A program made the position numbers and the translations under genes. The notes below the pieces were generated by a model. The model searched no databases, was not told the DNA's origin, and saw only the letters and a program-made list of their open reading frames with translations. Shown in pieces: positions 52,563 to 64,000 of a stretch of 64,000 nt of DNA (within the stretch, counting starts at the first letter, position 1; each line of letters begins with the position of its first letter). This DNA comes from Ulva prolifera (lineage: Eukaryota; Chlorophyta; Ulvophyceae; Ulvales; Ulvaceae), in NCBI GenBank assembly GCA_023078555.1, contig CM041196.1, forward strand, positions 310,001 to 374,000, in the 5' to 3' direction.

Positions 52563-52879
52563 CCCAGCTCCCAAACCTCATCCCGCCCCGGAACACTCAC
52601 CACCCATGTGCACGCTGCTGGGTCAGCGCCACCCGGCGCGCCCAAGCAGGCACACGCCCAAGCCACAGCAAATGGCGCGCCGTGCTCGGGCTATGCCTGG
52701 GCGCACCGGCCCCAGGAGGTGACGGCTGCCCTGGCGGTGGGCCCGCGGTCGTGGGCGCGCGGACTCGCGGTCAATCGGGGAGTGCGTGTGTGTGGGGGTC
52801 CCCAGACACAAACATCCAGACCGCCACACACGGCCGCCACACACATGACCGCCATGCGTGTGGGCGTTTGCGCGTATGC

Positions 52880-52930
52880 GATACAAGGGTTAAGGTGGCG
52901 AGGCGGGCAGCACCGCGGAAGAAGCAAGCA
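52880..52930. repeat. Direct repeat, copy 1 (with 53212-53262)
   Basis: The last 30 bp (52901-52930, aggcgggcagcaccgcggaa onward) match 53233-53262 with two mismatches. The preceding 20 bp also share tacaagg and aaggt/aaggc. The copies are 332 bp apart in the same orientation. Confidence 0.75.
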
Positions 52931-53211
52931 GATGAAGAACATGCACGTGCCCCCTCTCGCTGCCATGCACCCATCCACTCGCGTGCTACAACCTCCCGCA
53001 GCCTCAAATGGAGGGCTGTGAGACCGGCAGTCAGACACTGGCTTGTTGCTGATGTTGCTTTACGGCGTGGGCAGTGGCGCCACATCAGGCGCTAGAGAAG
53101 TACAGACCACTCTGCAGCCTTTCCAGATGAAAGAGCCGTGCGATCATATAATATCAAAGCCGCAGTTTGCAACTGCAGAGCCCAGGCGGCCGGCGTGCAG
53201 GCTCTGACTGT

Positions 53212-53262
53212 TTTACAAGGACAAAGGCAGCAAGGCGGGCAGCACCGCGAAAGAAGCAAACA
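53212..53262. repeat. Direct repeat, copy 2 (with 52880-52930)
   Basis: This is the second copy of the element described at 52880. No coding content or terminal inverted repeat was recognised. Confidence 0.75.
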
Positions 53263-54698
53263 CACGAAGCCAACACCCAGCCACCCACGCACTCGACACC
53301 ACCACGCCCAGGAAACCCATCACTGGCGCAGCAAACGACACAGATCCGCAGTGTGCATGTGTGCCCCTCATCAGAGAGAACCAGGAAAGCACGTCATGTT
53401 CGGTGATGCCCGATTATGGTTTTCGTATTTCTTGCAGCTGCCCGTGGTGCGAGGCTGCCTGGACAATGCGAGGCTGCATGGACAGTGGGAGGCTGGCATG
53501 CACTGAGGGACAGATGATGGCCGTCAGCCAACAGTCATCGAGTTGATGAAAACAACCTCGGTTAACCTCCAGTAAGCTTGAGGCACGGAGAATCGTCTGT
53601 ACGTGCGAGAGTACACCGGTATCCCTGCAGCTGTGAGCTTCAGGCCGGGTCCTGTGCTGTAGTGTCCGTTTGTCTGCTTGCTGCACTCGTGCCGTCCGTG
53701 CACATGCGATCTGCTCACGTCGCTATTGTTGTTTTGATTGTGCTAGGACCTGTTCACTCTCTGCACATGGTGTCACAACCCGGACCACTCCCAGAAGCAT
53801 GCGCTTCCGCACGCCAGGCAGGTACAACCGAACGCGCATCTCAGGCGTAAGTATGATGACCGTGCAGTGTGTGCTGTACGGTTTATTTTTGCATGTGTCA
53901 AAGAAACGGACGCTGAGCGTGCAGCTCTTTCCCAGACTCTGGTCCGCGTCCTCCACGCGCAAGCACGCAGCGCGCTGCTCATTCTCAGAGCTCATGAGCA
54001 GATCAATTGATCACTGCACTCACGAACCGCTTCGGGTCTGTGGTGTGACGTAACGGCGCACGCTGCATGCTTGTGCACGACGCGGGAGATCCGCTGCTGC
54101 ATGATGCCCCGCGATTACTGGGGGTCCCAGGATGCGTGGTACAGATGCTGCAGAGATACTTTGGTCAGGCATGGGTGATCAGATATCATGCAAACGCTAG
54201 ATCGAGCTTTGATCGTCCACCACCGGTAGGCACACGAATGCCTCATGTCAGGTTTGACAGCACCTTCCGCTGGCGTACTAGACGTGGGATGCAGTACAAG
54301 AATGCAGATGAGGACGCAGGCAGCGCTGCAAGATCAGCTTGCAGCAAACGATCAGGACATGGGATGGGAGTCAGCTAGGCGCAGCAGCAGCGTGGCATGC
54401 ACGAGGCCAGTAAAGGCATGACTCAACACAGGAATGCACTGAACTTTCGCAGTGATGCAGCGATGCGACGCGCCACAGAGCCAGCTCCAGAATGCCCCCG
54501 GGAACGCAGAGGCAGCCAGAGTACCTCACAGAAGGCGCGACTCAAGACAATTGCGACTCGAGACAACTGCGTTACCAGCTCCACTCAGCCGCCAATCTCC
54601 ATCTCGAGCACAGTGCACACTCCGCCCATGTTGCTGCCTAGCGCGCAGCACCCCACAATTACCCGCAAGCATCATCTAGGTCAGCGGTTTCAGTCAGA

Positions 54699-54724
54699 CC
54701 CCCCCCCCCCCCCCCCCCCCCCCC
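54699..54724. repeat. Poly-C tract (26 C)
   Basis: This homopolymer lies 55 bp beyond the stop codon of the minus-strand RNA-binding protein, so the transcript would carry a poly-G run in its 3' UTR. Confidence 0.95.
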
Positions 54725-54778
54725 TGCAGAACGCCCGGACGGAGGCCAGACACTGGTGCAGCCAGCGCGGCCAGACGC

Positions 54779-57700
54779 TCAGTACGGCGCATACCGCCCT
54801 GACGGCCCTCCCCCCGCGGGTACGCTATACGCACTCGAAGGGCCCGCCACAGCCTGGCCGGCACCATAAGTGCCTCCGTACACTGCCCCTGGGTCACTGT
54901 AGCCCCCACCGTACCCCCCCGGCGGTGCCGCAGCACCATACCCGCCACCTGCAGCGTGCCCCCCAGCCTCGTCAGTGCCACCATAGCCACCCGGCCGAGC
55001 GCCGCCGTAACCTCCAGGAGGCGAGCCTCCGTAGCCGCTGGGCGGCGCACCGCCGTACCCCCCAGGAGGTGTAGCACCGTAGCCGCTAGGGGCAGCGCCG
55101 CCGTAATCCCCAGGCGGAGTCGTGCCGTAACCAGGTGCGCCGGCTTGGAAACCTCCGTGCTGTTCCGCACTGTCGGCCGGAGACGATGTTTCCCCCCCGT
55201 AGCCACCCGGAACGGCCCCGCCGTAGCCACCAGCAGGAGTCCTGCGGCTGGCCTGCCCGCCGCCATGGCCGTGCCTGCTGAAGCCTGCGGCGCCGCCGCC
55301 ACTACCGTACGCTCCTCCGTATACGCTGCCGCCGCTGTAGCCGCCAGCAGCCGCGTGGTCATCGGCGCTAGACCTGTGGCCCCCAGCAGCCCCGCCGTAC
55401 CTTGCGGGGTGGTCTTGTGAGGCCGCTCCACCTGACATGAGGTCGCGGGCAGCCCTGCCCGTGGCCTTGCTGTGGCCGTGCCCGCCGTACCCGCCCGACC
55501 TGGAGCCGTGGCCACTGTGTGGGAGCTGCGCTTTGCCACTCGCGGCCACGTACCCGTCCTCGGGGGGCGAGCGGCCGGCGCGGCGGCCACCGGGTGGGCC
55601 TCCAACAGGAGGGCCACGTGGTGGCATAGGAGGGGACGGCCTACCTGCAAGCAGAGGAGCCATAGGGTCTGCTCACGCTCAGGTATTCATCTGTGGGGAA
55701 CCTCTGCCACACCGACGCACATCGTTCTGCAGCGATCGCAGTGGCTTGACCATGTCAGGTCAAGAGGATAGGCCAACCTGCATTTCCAGGCATTGCACAC
55801 CCGGCAGAAGCACGGCGTTGACACATGCTGTCGCCGAGGCACACCTGCGCCGGCACGGCCACCCTGGTGGCCATATGCGCCTGCACCACCACCGTAGCCA
55901 CCCGCGGGGCCGCCGTAGCCTCCAGCCACGCCGCCGTAGCCCCCGGCCAAGTCGCCGTAGCCTTCGCCTATGCCGCCGTAGCCTCCGGGCACGCCGCCGT
56001 AGCCTCCGGGCACGCCGCCGTAGCCTCCGGGCACGCCGCCGTAGCCTCCGTGTCCTTCTACGAGTCCACCCCGCCTACCACCCCGTCCAGGGGATCGATT
56101 GATGCGCCCACCGCCACCCCTGGTGCCCGCATGCCGGCATCCGTACGCCCCATCAGGCGGGTATGGAGGCGGGCCACCCCCGCCGTGCCGCATGGCCCCC
56201 CGTGCCTCGAACCCCCTGCCGCCACTGTGGCCCCGCCCTCGACCGCCGCCTGGCCGGCCGTGCCTGCCGTCATCGCCACCAAAGCCACCGCCAAACCCGC
56301 CCATCGTAGGGCCATATCCCCACCCCGCACCGCCCTGGTACTTGCCATCTGGCGGGAAGCCGGTGCCGCCGCGAGGCGCGGGCCCGCCGGCGCCGCCGAG
56401 CTGGGCGCGGCCCGCCTGTGCGGCACAGTGTTCGTCCCGCGGCAGCGCCCGCTTGCACTCCAGCTGGCCCCCGCCGAGGGTGTGGCGCACGATGAGCGCC
56501 TTCTCCATGGACACGGGCTCGGCGTACACCACGAACGCGTACGCCTTCGGGCCCTTCGCCGGGTCGTGCTTCACCTTGACCTCCTCCACCGCGCCGAACT
56601 GTGCAAAATGCTCATGCACGGCTTCTTCTGAGACGTCTGTCTGCACGGTCAGGGGCACATCGGCAAGGATTCTCGGCCAGGGGCACGTGGGCAAAGATGG
56701 AATGAACATTGCGAAACGTTATGGGGTGCATGGTCGGAATCATGCATGCATGCATGCCTGGGACGTGCTGCACCACAAGTGCATACATGTCAGGCACGTG
56801 TCATCAAACAACATGAACATATTTTGTTGGTCAATAGCAGACCATCGGCGTGGGTGGCATGTTCGCAATGCAAGGCTCCCGGACCCTCTAGCGCGCATGC
56901 ATTGCAGCGGCGGCAATGTCGCCAGCGACCCAGCTACCCAAGAGCAAGCTGAAATGAAGCGCAGAGTGGCATGTATGTAGCTGAGGGGAACGGGATGCTC
57001 ACCGGGACTCCTCCGACAAACATCTTCTTGCCTTTCTCTGTGCTGCCACCCCGGCTCTTGGGCATGGCCGCCTTGACATCCACGTTCCGCCCATCTATGG
57101 TATGTTGGGCCTGCTCAAGTGCGTGGGCAACGTCACCACTTCTGAAGTGCAGGCCCACAATGCAACTGCTCACTGTATGTCACATGTAGGCACGCATAAC
57201 ATCTTGCTACGATGCTCCTTTGCTGGATCCGTTGACACATACAGCATCTGCGCAAAACCTTTATGCAGCGTTGTATCTCATGTAAGGCATGATATCTATT
57301 TAGCTTTGGTCTGACGGAGCGCGCTGTATGGGCAAGGAATGCATGGCAGGACAGACACAGACAGTGTTACCAAGCAGGAGGAGGTAGTTGATGTTCTTCC
57401 TTTTGACTTTGTCTCAGCAATAATTCATGAAAACTGCCTTGTCACGTCTGGAGAGAAATCACTGGCAGCACTTGGCAGGCCCAAAAAAAAACCCACCTCG
57501 AGAAATCGAAAAGCATCATTCATGTCAACAAATGTAACAAATCCATATCCCTTCGAATCCATAACACAGGTATCTTTTGGCGTGCCCCTGCGTGTTGGAA
57601 CGGGTTGAAAAGTCAAAAGCCTGGGGCAAAAAAACCGGCAATCCAGGAGGTCATGTAGATAGCAAGTTGGCATGCAGCGATGTGATGGTGGGGCACTCAG

Positions 57701-57982
57701 GTAGGCAAAGAGCTGCTTCGGTAGACAAAATCAAAAGCTTCTTTGGTCAACGGGAACGAGAGCAATGCCACGTCGTCGCCTCGAACGATTCAACAAGTCG
57801 CTCGGCAGTAGAGAGTGTGCGCACCACTGACGACAGTATTCCTCAACTCCAGACCTGTTTGTGGAGTGCGCCAGGCCTCCAAGGAAAATCTTTCCATCAT
57901 CAAATGTGGTGCTGCCTCCACTATCCCGAGGGTGATCAGGATTCCGTGCTTGTAGCGGAGTCCCTTGCATGGTCTCGACCAT
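54779..57982 (-). CDS. Two-RRM glycine-rich RNA-binding protein, hnRNP A/B-like
   Basis: This is a nuclear or shuttling RNA-binding protein likely to act in splicing, export or translation control. Exons 57982-57825, 57587-57497, 57110-57003, 56640-55845 and 55644-54779 join in phases 2, 0, 0 and 1 to give 672 residues. RRM1: RNP2 KIFLGGL (31-37) and RNP1 KGYGFVTF (65-72). RRM2: RNP2 KMFVGGV (112-118) and RNP1 KAYAFVVY (151-158). A long Gly/Tyr/Pro tail follows, with RGG-like GGRGRGHSGGRG, three tandem GGYGGVP units around 55980-56048 (minus strand) and many GYGG repeats to the end (GGPSGRYAPY). Such tails drive self-association and RNA contact. The RRM1 join depends on a GTGCGC donor that yields EEYCRQWGTPKDTC. 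Tail length may vary between alleles because of the repeats. Musashi, DAZAP1 or hnRNP A/B subgroup cannot be fixed by eye. Confidence 0.88.
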
Positions 57983-58527
57983 GCGTCACAACGGCTGATA
58001 CTGCCTGCTGCAAGACCAGTGCAACGGTGAGACGATGACACCGCCTCAATACAGTGGCTCGAATCACGCGATTGTGCGACTGTGGTGAAGAGGAAGGGTG
58101 CGCGATGTATCCCGCACAGTGGGTACGGAATGCGGACCAGCGTGACGACTTCAGGTAAATTCAATTCAACATGTTGAGCTCAATTGAACACTGTCGCTGC
58201 GTCTCCTCCAAACCTATCCGGTGACGGAAGGACGCATTCATGGGGCATGTAGACAGCAGTGTCGCAGGTGGCATTTGCTGTTCGCACTCACCGCACTGCC
58301 TCTGGCATTCAGTTCAACACTTTTGCCCAGCTCGGACACACGCAATACTGCCAACATTCATGATTAAATTTCCACGAAGAGTAAAAATCACTCTCATCGA
58401 CCCACGCTTCATTTTGGATTCCAATCGTTTGCAGCACCACTAGATCGTTTGCCAACACTCCCTGTGCACAGTATCAATTACAGGCGCTGAAACGAAGCCG
58501 AAACAGCAAAATTGCATAGATTTAGCT
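57983..58527. other. Divergent intergenic region
   Basis: This separates the RNA-binding protein start (-) and the RidA start (+). No coding region was recognised. An AT-rich patch near 58360-58390 is the only compositional feature. Confidence 0.4.
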
Positions 58528-59871
58528 ATGCAGGCCACTTGTATTCAACGTATCGCACGGGCATGCGTCACTACCAAGCCGCTGCGCGCGATTCCCAGCG
58601 TGAATGCGCCTTCCACACGAAACGTCTCATCTAAAGCAGGCATGTGCCACCTATCGTGGCATGAAATATCTGTCGCATATGATGTCGATCGCTTTCAGTA
58701 TCTCAACGATCATCAGGCTCAGACGGCAAGGGAGTCTTGAGCACAATGCAATGCCAGCGCCAGATTTGCCAGCCGGCCCTTCGAATTTGCCATGTATGCC
58801 CGCAGATCGTGGAGATGAATTTAATCTGACGACTTTGTTCAGGCGGCTCAGTGGTCAGCACAGAGGCCGCACCTGCAGCTTTGGGCCCCTACAGCCAGGC
58901 AGTCAAAGCAGGCTCTACCCTATACATCTCAGGACAGCTGGGCCTTGACGCGACCACGATGGACTTTGCGGGCGAGTCGGTTGAAGCTCAGACCACAAAG
59001 GTGCTGCTCAACGCATTTTGCAAACAGAAGTTGCCTGCGTACGTATGTTGACGCTTGCACTTCCTCAAATCATCTTGCATCGCACAACATCATTGCCCTA
59101 AGTCCAGAGGTCACACCAAGGTTGCCATTGGCCAAATAGCTGGGTGATAGCGAATGTTGTCATGATGGACTCATGCAGGTGATGGAGAATCTGAAGGCTA
59201 TCCTGGAGGCTGGCGGAGGCTCATTCGAGAACGTTGTGAAGACGACTGTCCTGCTTGCAGACATGGGTGACTTTGCTGCAGTCAACGAGATTTACGGTGA
59301 GCATTCAGCCCTCCTCACTTCAGCCAAACGGGCCGCGGCCTCTGTGAAATGCAGCCTGTGGTTCACAGTGTGCTGGCGACTGTTCAGACAGTTCACCACT
59401 ACTTTGTGAATGGAGGTGGCACGTGCCATGACATCTTCAGGTTGTCTCTGCTGCGAATTAATTCAGGCAGAAAGACATTTGCACTGTTGTACAATGTTGT
59501 GCCCTGCTTTGTGAGCCCACTGGCCCCGCACACCTGCATTCGCCACTGCTGTGGCCCACTCATACACGAACTTCATTCCACAGTGACTGCAGTGCATGAG
59601 CTTCTGCTTCGTGACAATGCAACGAGTGCATTCTATGCCTGCATGCTCCACTGCAAGGTGCACATGCGCAGCACCACACAAACGCTGTCATTGCATTATT
59701 CCAAAGCTGGGGTGCTCTTGAGTCGCGGGAGTTGCTTGCTTATGATGCTGCGCAATGTTTGCAGCCAAGGCATTCGAAGGCATGGAGCCACCAGCAAGGG
59801 CTTGCTTCGCAGTCAAGACTCTGCCCAAGAATGCTCTTGTAGAGATTGAGGCGATTGCAGCAATCCCATGA
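58528..59871 (+). CDS. RIDA: RidA enamine/imine deaminase (YjgF/UK114), organelle-targeted
   Basis: RidA hydrolyses reactive 2-aminoacrylate-type enamines made by PLP enzymes. Four exons, 58528-58639, 58843-59000, 59179-59296 and 59765-59871, join in phases 1, 0 and 1 to give 164 residues. Exon 1 encodes a basic, hydroxylated leader ([20 protein letters not shown]) consistent with plastid or mitochondrial import. The mature domain shows [63 protein letters not shown], the catalytic-pocket Arg in [10 protein letters not shown], and the C-terminal [16 protein letters not shown]. The first intron appears to begin with GC (AAAGCAG/GCATGT), the only phase-consistent way I found to join the leader to the core. 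The core is certain; the leader junction is likely. Confidence 0.9.
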
Positions 59872-62270
59872 AGTATACTACAATCCACATACCTAGCATC
59901 CTGATGTAGGGCATGCCTGGCGCTGCTGTGTACAAAATCCTTTCATTCCTTGACGAAAGAAGCTGGCCCGAAGTCTCTGTGTTGCCAAGGCAGACTATGC
60001 AGCGTTAGCTGCGGCAAGTGGTGGATTCTATCGTTCCAGCCCACAGCAAAACATCTGAGCTTTGAACTAATGCTTGTGCTTGCAATGCCTTCCAGTCCAT
60101 CTAGGTGCTCTCCCATGCAATGGCCGGAGTTCATGTAATTTGCTGCTACCCCCCGCCACCGTGCAGCGGTCTTGCATCTTCAGCACCAAAGATGAATTGA
60201 GCCATGGACTCGAACGCATGGCATGCCATAGTGTTTCAAAGCTGTCCACTGCCATGCACATGCCCTACATCAATGTGCGGGTGGCTAATGATCCAGTCTC
60301 AACGTCGTTCGCACCACTTTCACAAGCAACACGTGCTCTTCATCGATACAAAACAGTCGGCACACTCTGGTTGATAGCCCGTCGTGAACGCCACCTGATG
60401 ATGACAGGTGATCATGGGCCAACCGTACTCCTACCACCAAGCTGCGGCCCGGTAACGCCGCAAAGCCTGCAGCACCCGGTCCTCTCCACCTTCAGAGTTA
60501 CTGGCAGATTCGAAATCAGGCTGGTGCCTTGCTGGGAGCTGTGCATGCTCACAGGCCCCGCCTGAGGCACTGTGGCCATCGCGCTGACCGTCCACAGCTG
60601 CCTCTGCGAGGATGGTATCCAACTGTAAATCTGCTAGTCTCGGGCATAGAGATCCGAGAGGGCAGGTCTTCTCTGGCATGTGGATGCTTGGCTTGCCTGG
60701 TTGGCTGGACATGGTGGTGCATGGGGAGGCAAGGTCTGCAGACCTTGCGGACGACTCAGCGCAATGAAAGCAGGCCCGTGGCGCAGGTTTCAGTCGTCCA
60801 CGCAATCCTCGAGGCCCATGCTGCGTGTCGTCCATGGAGTCCACTGCCAAGGACTGGCAGTGCTTGCCGTGGTCCTGACCCCCGTGGACGCCAAAGCGAC
60901 GGCCACCGTCACCACTTCCAGGCCACTCCTGCATACCATAATGCAGGAGATTACAGCACCAGATACTCTGCTATCTTCTAGGCTAATGTTGTAGCAGGAT
61001 TGCATCAACGTGGCATCGATCACCAACGTGAGCACCGGGGTGCATGGTGTGTTGCATGCTCAAGCGGTGATGGCACAAGGGCGCAACTCGAACATCGTGG
61101 CCACAGTTCGCTGGATCCTGAAGTGTCTCTTGCGGATCATAGCCACTGTCAGGTCTCGGTACAGCAGTGAAAACCTGCAGTGCCGTTGACTGTGAGAGTG
61201 TGGCAGATTCCAGGGCGAATCAATGCACAAGCGTAGGCCATGTGCGCCCCAGATACCTGGTACTCAGGCTTGCAGGCGTGTATCTGCTTCGTGCGTTTCG
61301 GTCGGTAGGCAGCTTTGCTCCTGCTGAGCAAAGACACTGGCTCCAACACTGCAGCAGCCTTCAGGCGTGTTCCATCGTGTTTCACGTACACATGCTGACA
61401 ACAAATGGCAGGAACGAAGAATACATACAAGAATTTGCACTTGACTGTTCAGTCTCCACCTGTAGCTTCCGTGCGGCAGCTAAGATTTCGGACTTGTAGT
61501 GCTGCACTGTTTTGGCCTCTAACTCCTGGATGCGCTGCTTGCATGCCTGAGCTGCTTGCGAAAGCACGCTCACCTCGTCCCTACTCTCGCTGACGCTCTG
61601 ATTACACCTGGATTGATGCCCATTTCAGCTGTAGATTTGGAAGAGGCAGTGTGGTGGGCAAAGCGGCACGTGCAGGCTGTGCTACTGCACACGTACAGCA
61701 CACTGGCACGGCCTGAAAACAACTGGTCACGAGCAGCTGCAGCTGTATGTCGTCTGTGCTTTGTCATTTTTGTCTGTGCAACGAGGTGGTTACAACCGAT
61801 GTGTGGTTGCAATGCAGTACTGACACGGTCGCATCATCGAGTCACTGCAACCTCGTCAACGAGCAAAGGCGACCTGCACTATCGTATGAAGCCACGGGGA
61901 TAGCTGTGTTGTCAGGCGCATTGCGGAGGGCGAGCCACACCAAGTAACATATTGTTGCATGAACTGCTGATGCAGCGAACGCTTACATGTCGGTGTCTAC
62001 AGGTATGTCGAACACTGTTTCGACCCAAACTTAATCAATGGAGAAGTGTGCGGGCTGTAGAAGCAATGTGAGTCAAACATGACTTGAGTGCACATCGATC
62101 TTTGCAGCTCTGGGTAGTCAGGTCGGATGCTCCAAAATGTTCGCGAGTATCGGTGCACGTCCAGCGCAACGCACAGCATCAGGGCGTCGGAAGCACCAGA
62201 GGTAGCAAGCGACAGTCCATGTCGCGATATAGAGACATGTAGGTAGCGTTGATCTGATCGTGACCGTACC
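59872..62270. other. Interval with possible unresolved minus-strand gene
   Basis: No family was recognised. Several minus-strand blocks look exon-like: 61597-61460 (46 codons, flanked by AG and GTGGAG), about 61165-61061 ending in TGA, and frames at 60430-60940. I could not chain them in phase. The rest shows nothing. Confidence 0.35.
61460..61597 (-). CDS. Possible coiled-coil exon, gene unidentified
   Basis: This exon-like block of 46 codons (SVSESRDEVSV... AAARKLQ) is preceded on the minus strand by aatcag and followed by a CAG/GTGGAG donor-like site. The predicted peptide includes QRIQELEAKTVQHYKSEIL, which reads as a continuous amphipathic helix. No neighbouring exon could be joined confidently and no family is recognised. 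Confidence 0.3.
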
Positions 62271-64000
62271 ATGAGCGGTCACGGGGCACCTCAATCAATC
62301 ATGCGTCAATTCCCACTACGCAAGCCTTGGCACCATACCCTCCGGATAACGTGTTTGATCGCAGCACTACTTTCTCTTCACCTAATAGGGCTGACTCTCT
62401 TCTTCAATGGCTTCCTCTTATCAAGGACAAGTTTGAACCGATACAGCACTGCCGACGCTCCAATAGTCACATTCGATGGCACAGCCGCTGAAGTGGGCAG
62501 GTTGCAATCAAGACCATTTGACAAAGCCTTCATTATGGTCATTGACGCTCTTCGGCTGGATTTCGTCAAAGCCCAGGCCTACTCTGATATTGAAGGCGGT
62601 TGTGTGGAGATCATGCCTCGCTTGTGTGACCTGGTCACACAGCTGGTGCGCATCTGAAGGCCACTAAATCTCTGCTGCGGCCACCATGCATGTCCTGAAT
62701 CGAGTCGAGACGAGCCCCAGATTGACCGCCTGAATGCTCAATCCCTCTGGCACCTCGTTCCATCTGCCAATGATCCGCCCAAGCTGTGCAGGGCAGCAAC
62801 GGAGTCCTGGCGTCATTTCCCGCTGATCCGCCAACGACAACCATGCAGCGCGTCAAGGCTCTCCTAACTGGGTCCCTGCCCACGTTTCTCGACGTCAGCA
62901 GCGTGTTCGCTGGGGGAGAGATCCGGGAAGACAACGTGCTGCTGCAGGCGATGCGCAGCGGCATGCGTGTCGGGGCTGTGGGCGACGACACCTGGACGCA
63001 GCTCTTCCCTCCCTCCTCTCATGCATCCCTCAACCTGTCGCACCCGTACCCCTCTCTCAACGTTCACGACCTTGACACTGTCGATGATGGTGTCGCTGCA
63101 GTGCGCCCCCCGCCTGACCAGCCCAGCAGCCGCCTCTGTGGCTGTCCAGAGCTGTACTGCCATCTCGTGATGCTGCCTGTGCCCACTGGGCCTGCCTCAA
63201 TGCCCATCTTACTGGCGTGAACCCTTGTTGCTGATGTTGTAGCACATTGTGAGCCTGTGCGCCCAGCTGTTTGCATCTATGGGCTGCAGCACCTCAGCCT
63301 GGCTTTGCTGGCAAGGTCTATGCAGCGACGGTCGTCTGAGGGGGGTTTCCAGGTGGTTTACCCCTTCGGCATATGTGGTCCTGTTAATTCGGAGTTGTCA
63401 ATGTCCAGTAGGGTACGGCTCAGTAGATTCAGATTTACTTTTACTTCACAAGCCGAACCTGTCGCCAGAGCATAGCAATGCATCGTCGCACTTGGCCACA
63501 TGGTAATTGCGACTCATGCATACTGTGCTCTAGGCGTACACTGCACCCTGACCCTCCGAAACCTCGAATCTGAAATTGTCGGGGGGCATTTCTGGGGCTG
63601 CCGTTGCAGAGTCTGCCGCATCGCTGCTGAGCCATGATGCGGTCCTTGCCCTCCTAGGCTATGCACACACATCCACTTCCAGGGAATCATGTGATCTGAG
63701 CGGGGCTGCGACTCTGCGTGCCTCTCCGATGGAGCCATGTGCGTGCCAGCGCGTGCATCTCACTCGTGACGATGCAAGCAGCCAGCGCTCATGTCAGGGT
63801 ACAGAAGCGACATTATCGCTGTGCAGGAGCTGCGGGGCGGGTTGCTGGAGTCTGACAGCTGGGACGTTCTGGTGGCACACTACCTCGGCGTTGATCACGC
63901 CGGCCACACCTACTCCGTGGGCTCTCCTCAGATGGCAAGGAAGGTGGCGCAGATGGACGCCGAGATCTCTGATGTGCGGCCCCTGCCGCTGACGTGCCTG
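62271..64000 (+). CDS. PIGO: GPI ethanolamine phosphate transferase 3 (PIG-O), 3' truncated by window
   Basis: PIG-O adds phosphoethanolamine to the third mannose of the GPI precursor in the ER lumen, the bridge later joined to proteins. Visible exons: 62271-62645, 62792-63100 and 63827 to about 63973 (possible GTGCGG donor; the frame stays open to the window end). The first two junctions are phase 0. The N-terminus has one membrane segment (ITCLIAALLSLHLIGLTLFF). The alkaline-phosphatase-like luminal domain follows: VIDALRLDFV with a metal-binding Asp, PPTTTMQRVKALLTG with the nucleophile Thr, GDDTWTQLFP, YPSLNVHDLDTVDDGV and LGVDHAGHTY with metal-binding Asp and His. The TTTMQR and DLDTVD context favours PIG-O over PIG-N or PIG-G. 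The second intron carries copy B of the dispersed repeat. The multi-membrane C-terminal half lies beyond the window. Confidence 0.93.
63366..63440. repeat. Dispersed 75-bp repeat, copy B
   Basis: Same-orientation match to 34198-34272 with 7 mismatches in 75. It lies inside PIG-O intron 2, so insertion here would not disturb the protein. No target-site duplication was identified by eye. Confidence 0.85.

Larger units (their letters stand above)
50156..54778. other. Gene-poor interval
   Basis: About 4.6 kb without a supported gene. The longest isolated frames are 50897-51418 (+, 173 residues) and 53723-53995 (-, 90 residues starting MSSENEQRAACLRVEDAD). Neither resembles a known family. Short tandem and direct repeats occur at 52521, 52880/53212 and a poly-C run at 54699. 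Confidence 0.4.

Noticed and set aside
55900..56060. Regular 21-bp repeats resembling an array
   Set aside because: They are in-frame GGYGGVP coding repeats without spacers; not a CRISPR array or other locus.
56099..56980. 293-codon plus-strand Pro-rich frame
   Set aside because: Antisense to the glycine-rich tail of the RNA-binding protein, whose RRMs are on the minus strand.

Overview
The window is a piece of eukaryotic nuclear chromosome, almost certainly from a photosynthetic green alga (Chlorophyta). The evidence is a thylakoid-type rubredoxin with a C-terminal membrane anchor, a RETICULATA-type (DUF3411) plastid protein, a plant-type NUP1/NUP136 nucleoporin, and genes broken by many spliceosomal introns of about 75-900 nt ending in TGCAG. 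Exons are GC-rich; introns and spacers are less so and carry microsatellites. I saw no bacterial operons, CRISPR, phage or tRNA/rRNA genes. I rebuilt each gene by matching exon phase, splice sites and family landmarks by eye. Exon coordinates are therefore models, but most are phase-consistent from end to end.

Layout: rubredoxin RBD1 (+, 1405-2602, 5' end unresolved); an acidic, probably GPI-anchored cell-surface protein (+, 5634-6248); RETICULATA-related protein (-, 7818-10399); an unrecognised gene with plastid-like features (+, 11219-12022); replicative helicase subunit MCM5 (-, 12776-16937, 11 exons); mitochondrial ADP/ATP carrier (+, 18111-19636); ribosomal protein eL15 (+, 20595-22648); a CAMK-like protein kinase (+, 23303-26887); ArfGAP (+, 27879-29795); Fe-S assembly factor DRE2 (-, 31351-32372); FG nucleoporin NUP1/NUP136 (-, 36543-42246); SPATA17-like IQ-motif ciliary protein (+, 42939-44457); a type II membrane sulfotransferase with an acidic repeat stem (-, 46344-50155); a two-RRM glycine-rich RNA-binding protein (-, 54779-57982); RidA (+, 58528-59871); and the 5' half of PIG-O (+, 62271 to the window end).

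The genes are housekeeping functions with no shared pathway; this is ordinary eukaryotic gene order, not a functional cluster. Gene-poor stretches lie at 2.6-5.6 kb, 32.4-36.5 kb, 50.2-54.8 kb and 59.9-62.3 kb. The 32.4-36.5 kb stretch holds a pure (GT)n tract of about 215 bp and copies of a dispersed repeat that recurs inside a PIG-O intron.

I found no convincing new multi-gene system. The observations most worth following are the sulfotransferase architecture, an eL15 stop codon apparently split onto a 4-nt last exon, micro-exons, a GC-AG intron in RidA, an unusual GTRCG-rich 5' splice-site preference, the dispersed 75-bp repeat and a possible unresolved minus-strand gene near 60.4-61.8 kb.
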